From: an uncultured Clostridia bacterium
Lineage (GTDB): Bacteria > Bacillota > Clostridia > Oscillospirales > Ruminococcaceae
Assembly (NCBI GenBank): GCA_945829235.1
Contig: CALZUA010000001.1
Location: forward strand, 124,001 to 188,000
DNA length: 64,000 nt
Direction of reading: 5' to 3'
Under the pieces are notes generated by a model, which searched no databases, was not told the DNA's origin, and worked only from the letters and a program-made list of their open reading frames with translations. Position 1 is the first letter of the stretch. Each line of letters starts with the position of its first letter. Shown here in pieces: positions 34,439-43,408 of this stretch. Position numbers and translations under genes: made by a program.

Positions 34439-35196
34439 ATGGACAACAGAGAAAGCATTAAAAAAACCAAAGCGGGCTTTGAGGAGAGCTTTCGTTTGGA
34501 CGAATTTTACAACAAACAAACGCGCGATGAAAAGCACCTCGAGCAAATCCTGAACAGCGTTCCCGTGGAGCAGGGAATGAAATTCTTGATTTGGGAACAG
34601 GCTCGGGATATCTCGCGTTTCCGCTTGCCGAAAAATACCGCGAGTCAGAAGTTGTCGGCTTGGATATCGTGGAAAAAGCGCTCGAGGAAAACCGCAAAAA
34701 AGCCGACCGGAGCGGGCTTTGCAATCTGAAATTTGTGTGTTATGACGGAATTGATTTTCCGTTTTGCGACAACACTTTTGACATCGTTATCACAAGATAC
34801 GCGCTTCACCATTTCCCGACAATCAATCATACCTTCGCGGAAATCAGCCGAGTTCTTGCGAAAAACGGGCTGTTTTTCCTGTCCGACCCCGCGCCGAATG
34901 ACGATGATACAGACCGTTTTGTCGATGAATATATGCAGATGAAAAAGGACGGTCACATCAAGTTCTACACCAAAACCGAGTGGACGGAAATCGGAAAATC
35001 GGCGAATTTGAACTGTATCAATGGATTTGAAACAACTATCCGTTTCCCGAGAAAAAAGAGCACGGCAATCGGCTTTGACGATATCATCAAACGGCACGAT
35101 GAAAAGGTGATAAAAGGGTACGGCGTGGAGGTTGTTGAAGATGAGATTTGGATTACCGAAAAGGTAAACAATCTTTTGTTCAGGAATGAAAAGTAG
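34439..35196 (+). pseudogene. Class I SAM-dependent methyltransferase, one frameshift
   Basis: Two frames join to about 252 residues. Residues 1-50 (MDNRESIKKTKAGFEESFRL...VEQGMKF) continue after a frame change near 34588 into L-GTGSGYLAFPLAEKY, the SAM-binding motif I, then VVGLDIVEKALEENR, DIVITRYALHHFPT and FLSDPAPND. Restoring one G (TTGGATTTGGGA instead of TTGATTTGGGA) gives the standard LDLGTGSG. The motif VEKALE...LHHF is typical of small UbiE/COQ5-like methyltransferases. Third gene of the TetR-controlled operon. It could be a sequence error rather than a dead gene. Confidence 0.85.
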
Positions 35197-35201
35197 TTAA
35201 A

Positions 35202-35242
35202 AAGCGGTTGGCAGGCGAACTGTCAACCGCAGTTTTTATTGA
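35202..35242. terminator. Bidirectional terminator after the methyltransferase gene
   Basis: GCGGTTGGCAG pairs with CTGTCAACCGC (one G-T) around GCGAA, followed by AGTTTTTATT on the plus strand; the minus-strand diguanylate cyclase gene ends here too. Confidence 0.85.
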
Positions 35243-36627
35243 TTTTGCTTGTGGACAATCATTTTGCCCTCCATCTTGGTTAAACCGTAATCAACCGCGA
35301 TTTTGTCGCCGACATACAGCTTTTTGAAGCAAGAAATTATCCGCTTTGCAACAAGCTCGCCGTTTTCCTCGTTCGCATCGATAAGCAACACGATAATCTG
35401 CCGGCTGGAATATCTCGTTGACACGTCAATTCTTCGGAGCGAGGTGTAAATCGCCTTGTCGAGCATATCAAGAGCGGTTTCGATTTCCTCGGTATCGGGT
35501 TCATCGGCACCCTCTGCGTTGGATAGCGTGAACAGCACTGTTTGCACATCTTTGCCGCTACGCTCGACAAATCTTCTGATGAAATTGTACACGTTGTGGA
35601 AGTTGTCAAAGTCGAGCAAAAACGCGCCGTTTCCGCTGTCGGCACGGCTGAAAAGCTCACCGAGATAGTTCAAATCAACATTGCTTGACGAACGGTTTCT
35701 TTCACCTTCGTTCTGGTCGCTGAAAAAGTGGAAGGAGTTTTTGCCGTTCTGTTTAACGTAATAAAGCGCTTTGTCCGCGCAGTTATAGAGCTTTGTGAAA
35801 TCCGTTGCATCGCTTGGTGCCTGGGAAATTCCAATTGAAACGGAGGAGTTTGTTTCAAACTTACATTGTTCCAGCTTGTCGCACAAATCTGAAATTATAT
35901 CGGACGCACGGTTGCTGATTTCGCTTCTGGAAGTAAGATTTGGCGCGAAAACGACAAATTCATCGCCGCCGATTCGGCAGAGAATATCGCCCTCCTCGGA
36001 GTACTTCTCAAGGGTTTCCGCGAACATTTTCAGCGTTTTGTCGCCGGCAATATGACCGTAGTTGTCGTTTATCGCCTTAAAATTGTCCATATCAATCATA
36101 AAAAGCGTGCCGTGAACGCCCTCGGAGAGAAGCCGATTGACGTTTTCCTCGGTGTAGGAGCGGTTCCAAAGCCCCGTGAGAGCGTCCTGCCGCGACTTTG
36201 TTTTGATGTCGGTAACCTCTTGCGTTTTCTCCTCAAGACGGTCGGCAAGACTCTTTCGGAGCTCCTCGAGTTCAAGCGTTCTGGCAACGCGCGAGAGAAT
36301 AACGCTTGGTACAAACGGCTTTGCGATAAAATCAACCGCGCCTGTTTCAAAGCACTTTGTTTCGGTATCGGCATCGTTGTCGGAGGTGAGGAAAATTATG
36401 GGAATATCGGCGCATTGTTCCTTTTTGCGAATTTCGGCAAATAGCTCAAAGCCGTCCATTTCGGGCATATTTATATCCAGCAGGATAAGGTCGCAAGGGT
36501 TGTTGTCAAGGAAGGTGAGCGCCTGAGAGCCGTGCATAACGGTAATCACGCGGTAGGTTTCGTTCAAAACTATTTTTGCATTTGACAGGCTGACTTTATT
36601 GTCGTCAACAACAAGAATTGTTTTCAT
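35236..36627 (-). CDS. Response regulator with GGDEF (diguanylate cyclase) domain
   Basis: A 463-residue protein: receiver domain (1-120; acidic pair D8-D9, phospho-acceptor D51 in LILLDINMPEMDG, Thr and Lys near FLTSD and AKPF), short coiled linker (about 125-150), GGDEF domain (about 150-310) with intact RIGGDEFV, then about 150 more residues that look like a second, degenerate GGDEF-fold (GAFLLDFDNFHNVYNFIRRF; no catalytic motif). It should make c-di-GMP upon phosphorylation. No partner kinase is adjacent. Confidence 0.93.
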   Translation of the reverse strand: MKTILVVDDNKVSLSNAKIVLNETYRVITVMHGSQALTFLDNNPCDLILLDINMPEMDGFELFAEIRKKEQCADIPIIFLTSDNDADTETKCFETGAVDFIAKPFVPSVILSRVARTLELEELRKSLADRLEEKTQEVTDIKTKSRQDALTGLWNRSYTEENVNRLLSEGVHGTLFMIDMDNFKAINDNYGHIAGDKTLKMFAETLEKYSEEGDILCRIGGDEFVVFAPNLTSRSEISNRASDIISDLCDKLEQCKFETNSSVSIGISQAPSDATDFTKLYNCADKALYYVKQNGKNSFHFFSDQNEGERNRSSSNVDLNYLGELFSRADSGNGAFLLDFDNFHNVYNFIRRFVERSGKDVQTVLFTLSNAEGADEPDTEEIETALDMLDKAIYTSLRRIDVSTRYSSRQIIVLLIDANEENGELVAKRIISCFKKLYVGDKIAVDYGLTKMEGKMIVHKQNQ

Positions 36628-36775
36628 TGCCGTAATAACCTTTCTCTATAATTTTTCTGCTGAACCTAATCTGTTCCAAATAAAAAAGCTTATTTTTTCA
36701 AGTATAACATATTTCTCCAAAAAAATCAACAGTTTATTTCTCTTTGACAAAAATTTTCTGATTTTTATAAACAAG

Positions 36776-37237
36776 TTAGCTATGCAAAAAACCCGAAAGC
36801 CACTTGATAAGCCCCTCGCAACCCTCCAGCACATCGCGGTAGGTGCTCTCGAAATCGCCTGTGTACCACGGGTCGGAGATATCGCGCGGGTTGTCGGTAA
36901 AATCGAGCAGGCGGTGGATTTTGTTGTCGAACTGTTTCGTGGAAATCCTTTGGAGGTTGCGGATATTAGCGGTATCCATACCGACAATCAGGTCGAATTT
37001 ATCGAAATCGGCGCGGGTTATCTGCCGAGCGCGCTTTGCCGAGTAATCTATGCCGAGCCTCCGCAAAATCGCGGCAGTACCGCGGTGTACGCCGTTTCCG
37101 ATTTCCTCGGTCGAGGTTGCCGCGGACTCCGCCGTAACATCGCTGATACCGCGCTTTTTCACAAGGTCGTTGAAAACAAACTCTGCCATCGGTGAACGAC
37201 AAATATTGCCGTGGCAGACGAAAAGTATTTTGTACAT
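36776..37237 (-). CDS. Low-molecular-weight protein-tyrosine phosphatase
   Basis: A 153-residue LMW-PTP. The P-loop CHGNICRS (C8 to R14) is at the N-terminus, and the general-acid loop DPWYTGDF is near the end. These enzymes dephosphorylate protein tyrosine and, in Firmicutes, also protein arginine. Start at 37237 after AAAGGAAC; a longer frame to 37252 has no site. Confidence 0.93.
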   Translation of the reverse strand: MYKILFVCHGNICRSPMAEFVFNDLVKKRGISDVTAESAATSTEEIGNGVHRGTAAILRRLGIDYSAKRARQITRADFDKFDLIVGMDTANIRNLQRISTKQFDNKIHRLLDFTDNPRDISDPWYTGDFESTYRDVLEGCEGLIKWLSGFLHS

Positions 37238-37450
37238 TGTTGTTCCTTTCACTAGGCTTTGTAATGTGGTTGAAAACTAACATTTTCATTATAGCACATT
37301 TTTCGTGATTTGCATAGTACCTTTATAAGAGAAAAACTCCCTGCACCCGCAGAGCGTTTCTTTATAAACTAATCGAAAAATCACAAATCCCTAAATCAGT
37401 TTTTTCCCCGCCGGTACTGCGTAGCACCACAGTATGTGTTGTAGAAATTC
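37238..37450. other. Gene-free stretch upstream of McrBC
   Basis: About 350 bases separate the phosphatase and mcrB starts. In it I see a small hairpin (CTCCCTGC 37337-37344 against GCAGAG 37349-37354) flanked by two CTTTATAA copies (37321-37328 and 37360-37367), then the mcrB promoter. The repeats around the hairpin could mark an old insertion edge of the McrBC pair; nothing else is recognisable. Confidence 0.4.
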
Positions 37451-37479
37451 TTGACAAAAAATGAAAAATGTGGTATAAT
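37451..37479 (+). promoter_or_regulatory. mcrBC promoter
   Basis: TTGACA (37451-37456), 17 bases, TATAAT (37474-37479). The mRNA would have a leader of about 100 bases before the ATG at 37589. Confidence 0.85.
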
Positions 37480-37588
37480 TAAACTATATTTTGATTTGCG
37501 AAAACAGAAGCGGTTTTTGCGGCTGACCGAACTCCACGATGGGAACCTCCGCAATTACCGCAAAAATAAAATCGGAGGGTATTTGGTT

Positions 37589-39499
37589 ATGACAAATAAT
37601 GAAATGGTTTACGGGATAAATAAGATTAAAGCTCTGTTTGACACAATTAACAAAAATTATAAGAAATGGTTTGAGGATAATTCCGACCCTGAAGATAAAA
37701 AGAGTGAATATAGCATAAATGGTATATATGACTCAAAACAATTGGGTGATGGTGATAAAACTATAATGAGTTGTATTACCGGAGCAAAAGAGTTTCTTGT
37801 TAATTTATCACAGGATTGCGTGTTGTGCGAAAAAGATGTTGACAACAGAAATTATAAAATAGATGTACAGAATGATACGAATAATAATAAGTTTGGCAGA
37901 ATCAAAAAGTATATGTGGGCAAAATTGATTTGCGATGCAGATAGCAGGTTTGTTGTAAGTAATTTTGTCGGATATGATGTAACTACCAAGGATAAAGATA
38001 TAGTTCATTTTAAGTTTTACAATAGTCTGGATGTTGATGGCGCAAATAGTATGACTAAGGTTGAAAAGGATTCTTTTACAGCTCTTCAAGATAAAATTCA
38101 GAAAGAAGAAAGTGGAAAACCTGCCTGGGAATCGGTTGTTTTTTCAAAGGATAATAAGCCTTGTATAGAAATCAAATTGTTTAAAGATTATAATCCTAAT
38201 GAGCCGCGAGATGATTATCAGGCTTTGCTTGATGAGTATACTTTGTCGATTATTAAATTGAAAGCTCTGCATAAGTACATAACAATAAAAGATTCGTATA
38301 AAGAATATAAAGAAGAGGTGTGGAAAAAAGTCGAGGATTTATTTGAGCAAATGCATATTGCTAAATCACATCGTATTCCTTTAAGTTATGCAATGATTGA
38401 AATAAGCGACCTTATTTTTGATGATTGCAAACAAATTGTTTTAACCGGTGCGCCCGGAACAGGCAAGACCTTCTCCGCAAAAGAGTATTTGAAATGGCAG
38501 ATGAGAGGGAGATTTGAGGTTGGTGACGATATCAAAAATGATAGCGAAAAATTTGAAAAAGCATTTGAAAAAGAATGGGAAAAACCGAAAAATAAATTCT
38601 CCGACCAGTGGGCAATGGTGCAGTTCCACCCATCTTTTGATTACACGGATTTTGTTGAGGGCATCAGACCGGCAAAAGTTAACGGTGCGAAAGAATCCAC
38701 TTTTGTGAGAATGGACGGCGTGTTCAAGCAGTTCTGCAGAAAGGTTGTGGAAAAAAATAAAGAAAAAGGAGAAAATAAACCAAACTATTATTTTATTATC
38801 GATGAGATAAACCGCGCGGATTTGTCCAAGGTATTCGGAGAGCTGATGTTCTGCCTTGAGGAAAACTATCGCGGCTCTAAGCATAAAATCAAAACGCAGT
38901 ATTCAAATCTCGATACATATGAAATGGTTGGTGGTTTTGCTGTTCCTGTTAAAGATGAAAGTAAAGAAGATGTCTTTGAAGACGGTTTCTATATCCCCGA
39001 GAATGTAATTATTATCGGCACTATGAACGATATCGACAGAAGCGTCGATACCTTTGATTTTGCTTTGAGAAGAAGATTTCGTTGGATAAAGGTTAATGTT
39101 GATGATAAACTCTTGGAATCAACCTTCCGGAGTATGAATAAAAAGTCGTTTTTGTCTGATGAACAAATCCAAGATTATGCTGAAAGAATAAATAATATGA
39201 ATGAGTTGTTCAAGGATTATCCGAAAATTTTCAGAGCTCCGGAGGATTTCTTTGTTGGTCCGGCGTATTTTGAGGGATTGTTCAAGGGGCAGTCTATGGA
39301 GTCTATTTGGACAAATAAGGTTGAGCCTTTGTTGAATGAGTATATCAGAGGCAGAGATGCTGGTGATTTTATTAAAGAAGCCAAGAAAAGATTTTTCCTA
39401 AGCAAAAAAGCTCAAAAAGCCTCTAATGACAAAAAATCATCTAGCGTTGGCGAGCCACAATCCGATGAAGCGAAAACCGATGCCAAGGTAGAAAACTAA
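37589..39499 (+). CDS. mcrB: McrB-like AAA+ GTPase of a modification-dependent restriction system
   Basis: A 636-residue protein. Residues 1-270 are a DNA-reading N-terminal region I do not recognise. The AAA+ domain follows: Walker A GAPGTGKT (287-294), Walker B FIIDEINRAD (D405, E406), and the McrB sensor GTMNDIDRSVDTFDFALRRRF. With McrC it forms a GTP-driven nuclease that cuts modified DNA. The C-terminus is a Lys/Ser tail. Base composition is clearly more AT-rich than the flanking genes, which points to horizontal transfer. Start at 37589 after CGGAGGG; the stop overlaps mcrC by one base (TAATG). Confidence 0.9.
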   Translation: MTNNEMVYGINKIKALFDTINKNYKKWFEDNSDPEDKKSEYSINGIYDSKQLGDGDKTIMSCITGAKEFLVNLSQDCVLCEKDVDNRNYKIDVQNDTNNNKFGRIKKYMWAKLICDADSRFVVSNFVGYDVTTKDKDIVHFKFYNSLDVDGANSMTKVEKDSFTALQDKIQKEESGKPAWESVVFSKDNKPCIEIKLFKDYNPNEPRDDYQALLDEYTLSIIKLKALHKYITIKDSYKEYKEEVWKKVEDLFEQMHIAKSHRIPLSYAMIEISDLIFDDCKQIVLTGAPGTGKTFSAKEYLKWQMRGRFEVGDDIKNDSEKFEKAFEKEWEKPKNKFSDQWAMVQFHPSFDYTDFVEGIRPAKVNGAKESTFVRMDGVFKQFCRKVVEKNKEKGENKPNYYFIIDEINRADLSKVFGELMFCLEENYRGSKHKIKTQYSNLDTYEMVGGFAVPVKDESKEDVFEDGFYIPENVIIIGTMNDIDRSVDTFDFALRRRFRWIKVNVDDKLLESTFRSMNKKSFLSDEQIQDYAERINNMNELFKDYPKIFRAPEDFFVGPAYFEGLFKGQSMESIWTNKVEPLLNEYIRGRDAGDFIKEAKKRFFLSKKAQKASNDKKSSSVGEPQSDEAKTDAKVEN

Positions 39500-41361
39500 T
39501 GAAAAATCAAAATAATACAAACACAATTGTTTTTTACGGCAAAGATTTTAGTCCACTTGAAGAAGCCTACATAGGATATCCGAGCGAAATTACTCAAGAG
39601 AATAAAAAAAACAAGGCGAAATTTACCGTAAATCCCATTAAAGAATTGCCCAACGGCAAAATTCTCCTCGAGATTTTAAAGGCTTTTCTTATCGACCTGA
39701 ACAACGAAATCAAGAAAGATACGGTTGAGATTATAGGTCACTCCGAAAAAGCAATCGATAACAAAGATGATTTTGCATTGTTTTCCCCGCAGTATTTGAA
39801 AATAAACGAGCCAAACTCGGACAAATCCCAAGAGGCTCAAACCGAAGCTGGTGATTCCGCCAAAAACTCCGATGACTCAGCTGAGAAAAAGAACAGCTAT
39901 GACAGTGTGCCGAGGTTTGGAAATCTCGTCGGAACTGTCAGAAGAATATATTATAAAAACGACAAATCCACAAACCTGTCAAAGTATTTAGAGGACATCA
40001 AAGACGTTAAAAATGACGCTGTGTTGAACTTGTTTAAAAGAAAGGCTGTTGTAATCAAGCTTGAGATTTCTTCGAGATTTGACACGTTTAATGCCGAGCA
40101 ACCCGAAAAATCGAAACATTATTTCTTGGCTGAAATGCTTTTGTGCGGCAGGCTCAATTTAAAGTTTGACTTTAAACATCACGTTGATTTTGATTATGAT
40201 TCTCTGTTTGATTTCTATATGCTGTGGGTTATTTTGGAGAATTTCAAAGAAGCACTGCATAAAGGCTTTTTTAAGAAATATCAAAGATTTGAGAAGAATG
40301 ACAGAAAGCTCAAGGGCAGTATCGATATCGCACGTCACATAAAACTGAATGCCGGTATGGATAACGGGTGTATCGCGTATTCATATAGGGAAAATTCATT
40401 GGATAATGAGGTTAATCATCTGATTCTTGCGGCAATTGATTATTTGCGTGAAAAATATGAGGAAATGGTTGACAACAATGTTGACAACGAACTGCTTTCT
40501 GAAATGAATCACCTGAAATATGAGATTGGTTATCCCAAATATAGCAGGCGAGAGCTGATAAACCTGAATTCTACACCTATTTCTCACCCGTTCTTCAGCG
40601 AATACAGAGCTTTGCAACAAAATTGTCTGAAGGTTTTGTGGGACGAGGGTGTGTCGCCCTTTGGAAACGATGATGAGCATGTAAGCGGTATTTTGTACTA
40701 TGTTCCGGATTTGTGGGAGGATTATCTTGTTAATCCGATCAACAAGGCGTTGAAATCAATTGGTGATGAACGGTTACAGGATTATAAATTTAGGGTTAGC
40801 GAACAGGAAGAAATATATGTGTTTACCGACCTAAACGGCAACGGCGGACATCCGACCTATCCGGATTATGTGTTTAATTTCAGTGAAACAGACGGCAATC
40901 TCAAAGCCGCAACTCCGTTTTTTATTCTGGATGCAAAATACAAGAAGGTTTGGCGGGATTCTCTTGAGGGAGAGTTTAGCAGTTATATGTTTGAGGACTA
41001 TAACAAGTGCATTCGGGATATGGGTTCAATCGGAGCAATATCCACAGGTGTTATTTTCCCCGTGAGCAAGAGCGAAATGAATGGGAGTGATATGCAAACA
41101 TCTCATAGATTCAGCAAGAATAACAAGCTGAGTTGTTTTTATACGATACCTGTGGTTGTGCCTGCTGTTGAAGAAGACACGTTTTCGGCGTGGCAGGAGA
41201 AAATGGAAAGGTCACTCAAGCGTACCGAGGAATTACTCGCCGGAATAGTTGGCTTTGAGTGCAAGCAGTTCATCGATATTCAGAAATTATTGCGTAAAAT
41301 CAACAATGCTGAAGAGTTGGCAAGTATTAGTCTTTTTGAAACAGCAGATAAAGATGAATGA
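39499..41361 (+). CDS. mcrC: McrC-like nuclease subunit
   Basis: A 620-residue protein. The C-terminal part carries the McrC PD-(D/E)xK nuclease core with FILDAKYKKVW (D478, K480) and the SSYMFEDYNKCIRDM helix. N-terminal 130 residues form an extra domain (FYGKDFSPLEEAYIGYPSE...) and a charged linker; total length is well above E. coli McrC (about 350), as in the larger clostridial forms. It binds McrB and cuts the DNA. AT-rich like mcrB and translationally coupled to it. Confidence 0.88.
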   Translation: MKNQNNTNTIVFYGKDFSPLEEAYIGYPSEITQENKKNKAKFTVNPIKELPNGKILLEILKAFLIDLNNEIKKDTVEIIGHSEKAIDNKDDFALFSPQYLKINEPNSDKSQEAQTEAGDSAKNSDDSAEKKNSYDSVPRFGNLVGTVRRIYYKNDKSTNLSKYLEDIKDVKNDAVLNLFKRKAVVIKLEISSRFDTFNAEQPEKSKHYFLAEMLLCGRLNLKFDFKHHVDFDYDSLFDFYMLWVILENFKEALHKGFFKKYQRFEKNDRKLKGSIDIARHIKLNAGMDNGCIAYSYRENSLDNEVNHLILAAIDYLREKYEEMVDNNVDNELLSEMNHLKYEIGYPKYSRRELINLNSTPISHPFFSEYRALQQNCLKVLWDEGVSPFGNDDEHVSGILYYVPDLWEDYLVNPINKALKSIGDERLQDYKFRVSEQEEIYVFTDLNGNGGHPTYPDYVFNFSETDGNLKAATPFFILDAKYKKVWRDSLEGEFSSYMFEDYNKCIRDMGSIGAISTGVIFPVSKSEMNGSDMQTSHRFSKNNKLSCFYTIPVVVPAVEEDTFSAWQEKMERSLKRTEELLAGIVGFECKQFIDIQKLLRKINNAEELASISLFETADKDE

Positions 41362-41410
41362 CAGACTTGATTTCGTGTGAAGAACGAACATCAATGGTAG
41401 GGAGAATTGT

Positions 41411-41980
41411 ATGAGGATTTTGATTAACGATACTTTAGAAAAACAGTCATTTTTGATGCCGTGGGACTCGGACGCAACTTGTTATAATTTCAAATTTCCG
41501 GAGGAAACCATTCTTCCCGATAAGCTGGATACAATCGAGGATAAATCCGCAGTCAAAACGCTGGTAATCAAATGCGACCTGCCCGATTACAGCTTTATCT
41601 CCGAAATGAAAAATCTCACGCAATTGTACATTTACACGGGCAACAATATCTCGGATTTATCGTTCTTGGAAGACCTTGTTAAGCTCCAACAAATCCTGAT
41701 TGTCGGAACGCATATCGCTTCACTCGAGAGCCTTGTCAAGCTGATAAAGGCGAAAAAGAAGCTCTATGACGAAATGCCCGACAATTCAATGCAAAAGATT
41801 TTTATCAAAATTGACGGCGTGTGTATTCAGTCCGATGGTTACATCGGCGATGGAAGCGAGCTTATTATGAGGAATATTTGTTCAACCGAAATTATTGTTA
41901 ACAAAAACACAATCAGTTTCAGAAATATCCGCAAAATCCCGAAATATAAACAATTGTTAGACGAGAGCGATAAGGCTTAA
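41411..41980 (+). CDS. Small leucine-rich-repeat-like protein
   Basis: A 189-residue cytosolic protein not matching a family I know. Residues about 50-115 show two to three leucine-rich-repeat-like units (VKTLVIKCDLPDYSFISEMKNLTQLYIY, ISDLSFLEDLVKLQQILIVGTHIASLESL). The remainder is charged. It sits 50 bases after mcrC with ribosome site AGGGAGAATTGT and may belong to the same transcript; composition is closer to the host than mcrBC. Confidence 0.75.
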   Translation: MRILINDTLEKQSFLMPWDSDATCYNFKFPEETILPDKLDTIEDKSAVKTLVIKCDLPDYSFISEMKNLTQLYIYTGNNISDLSFLEDLVKLQQILIVGTHIASLESLVKLIKAKKKLYDEMPDNSMQKIFIKIDGVCIQSDGYIGDGSELIMRNICSTEIIVNKNTISFRNIRKIPKYKQLLDESDKA

Positions 41981-42011
41981 GCTGGTTTTTATCAACAAAG
42001 GAGGGAAAACC

Positions 42012-42896
42012 GTGGATGAGAACAGCGCGCTTACCCTTTGCAAAGCGGAATACAGCCATTCAGGCGGTTCGGTTTTCGGCGAGGATATTACTATCAAAAT
42101 CACCGACAAGGAAATAGTTTACGCGAGCTATTTTCCGTGGGAGGGTATCAAAAATTACAGCGGCGAGGAGCATGACGAAATTGTTGTCGAGCACAAGCCG
42201 ATTGAACCCGCGCAGTGGGCTGAAATTGTCAGAGCAGTGGACGCGATTTCCGCGCTTTTGAAGGTTGCCGAGGAGTGCAAACCGATGCCGAAAGCACACG
42301 GTATGTTTATGGGATTTGGCGATTGTTTAAATAGAATTCCAGCTCCGAAATTCAATCCTATTCAAGTCCTCGATGACGGCGATAAAAGCGATTTTCGGCT
42401 GACGTGGCGCGACGAAAACGGCAAGGAAACCACATACCGATATTTCCAAATCAACGACAGGCGGTATTACACTCTGTTGGATATTTTACGCGAAACCGTT
42501 CACCCGACAGGCAGGAAAATTGTGTGGTACGGCGAGCCCGTGGTTAACGGAGTTTACGTTGCTGTCGGAGAACCAACCTCCGGCAAGGACAATGATTTTT
42601 CGTTCAAACTTGTGGAAAAGGAAAAGGGCATTTGGCGGTTTTACGCTTATTATGGCGAGAACAAACAGCCGGTTTACCATTATGCCGAGATTAACGAGGA
42701 AATTTGGGCGAGAATTGCCGAAAAGCTGAAGGAGCTTGGTGTTGAGCAGTGGAAAAAGGGAAAATACAAGGATAATCCTCAAATCACCCTAAAATATGAC
42801 GATGAGAAATCCGCATATTTTAAGCCCGACAAAAAAGGCTTGGCGGAGCTGAAAGCGTTTTTCCTCGGGATTGTTCGGGAGCTGAAAAACAGATAA
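42012..42896 (+). CDS. Uncharacterised protein with an internal duplication
   Basis: A 294-residue soluble protein without a recognised domain. The N-terminal part (SVFGEDITIKITDKEIVYASYFPW...VEHKPIEPAQWAEIVRAVDAI) and the C-terminal part (DFSFKLVEKEKGIWRFYAYYG...YHYAEINEEIWARIAEKLKEL) have the same order of beta strands, YxSY/YAYY motif, tryptophan and helix, suggesting two copies of one fold. The GTG start at 42012 follows AAGGAGGG. It lies 31 bases after the leucine-rich gene and ends at a terminator. Confidence 0.75.
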   Translation: MDENSALTLCKAEYSHSGGSVFGEDITIKITDKEIVYASYFPWEGIKNYSGEEHDEIVVEHKPIEPAQWAEIVRAVDAISALLKVAEECKPMPKAHGMFMGFGDCLNRIPAPKFNPIQVLDDGDKSDFRLTWRDENGKETTYRYFQINDRRYYTLLDILRETVHPTGRKIVWYGEPVVNGVYVAVGEPTSGKDNDFSFKLVEKEKGIWRFYAYYGENKQPVYHYAEINEEIWARIAEKLKELGVEQWKKGKYKDNPQITLKYDDEKSAYFKPDKKGLAELKAFFLGIVRELKNR

Positions 42897-42897
42897 A

Positions 42898-42936
42898 ATC
42901 AACGGCAGACCGCTTTTGCAGTCCGCCGTTTTGTTA
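42898..42936. terminator. Bidirectional terminator
   Basis: AACGGCAGAC pairs with GTCCGCCGTT (one bulge) around CGCTTTTGCA, followed by TTGTT on the plus strand; the minus strand gene ends at 42934. Confidence 0.75.
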
Positions 42937-43359
42937 TTGCTCGTTGCTGTTCCAAGAGTTCACTTTTGCTTGAATTTTTTCCTCGCTAAATCCAAACCAA
43001 GTCATTTCCCACAACACAAGCGCGGAAAAATATTCTTTACTGTGCGCCGACAAGTGCTCGGGATTGACGGGATAGCCGAGAGTATCCGCCCACGGATTTG
43101 CTTCAAGACTGTATTTCGTGGAGTTCTTTTTGTCTAAAACAAATGCCTCGTCAAAAACCGATTCGTCCAATGCCTCGGCTTTTTCGATGCAAATCAGGTA
43201 ATCATCGGATAATTTCGGCTCGATTACCTTTATTCTCGAAATTGCTTGTCGGAGTGCCGTTTCCGTGTGCTGAATATCGGGTGACTCATCGCAAAATTTG
43301 AGGAACTCTCGAACAACTTCATCGGTATCACATTCTCTGATGACTTCAAAGAAATACAT
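42934..43359 (-). CDS. Small acidic protein, DUF6557-like
   Basis: A 141-residue acidic soluble protein. The pattern DYLICIEKA...YSLEANPWADTLGYPVNPEHLS...ALVLWEMTWFGFSEEKIQ resembles a Firmicutes family of unknown function that I associate, without certainty, with DUF6557. Start at 43359 after AAAGGAG; the open frame to 43401 lacks a site. Function unknown. Confidence 0.7.
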   Translation of the reverse strand: MYFFEVIRECDTDEVVREFLKFCDESPDIQHTETALRQAISRIKVIEPKLSDDYLICIEKAEALDESVFDEAFVLDKKNSTKYSLEANPWADTLGYPVNPEHLSAHSKEYFSALVLWEMTWFGFSEEKIQAKVNSWNSNEQ

Positions 43360-43408
43360 TTTTTCTCCTTTTAACTCAGGCTCCGGATAACCCGACATCA
43401 AGTGCAGA

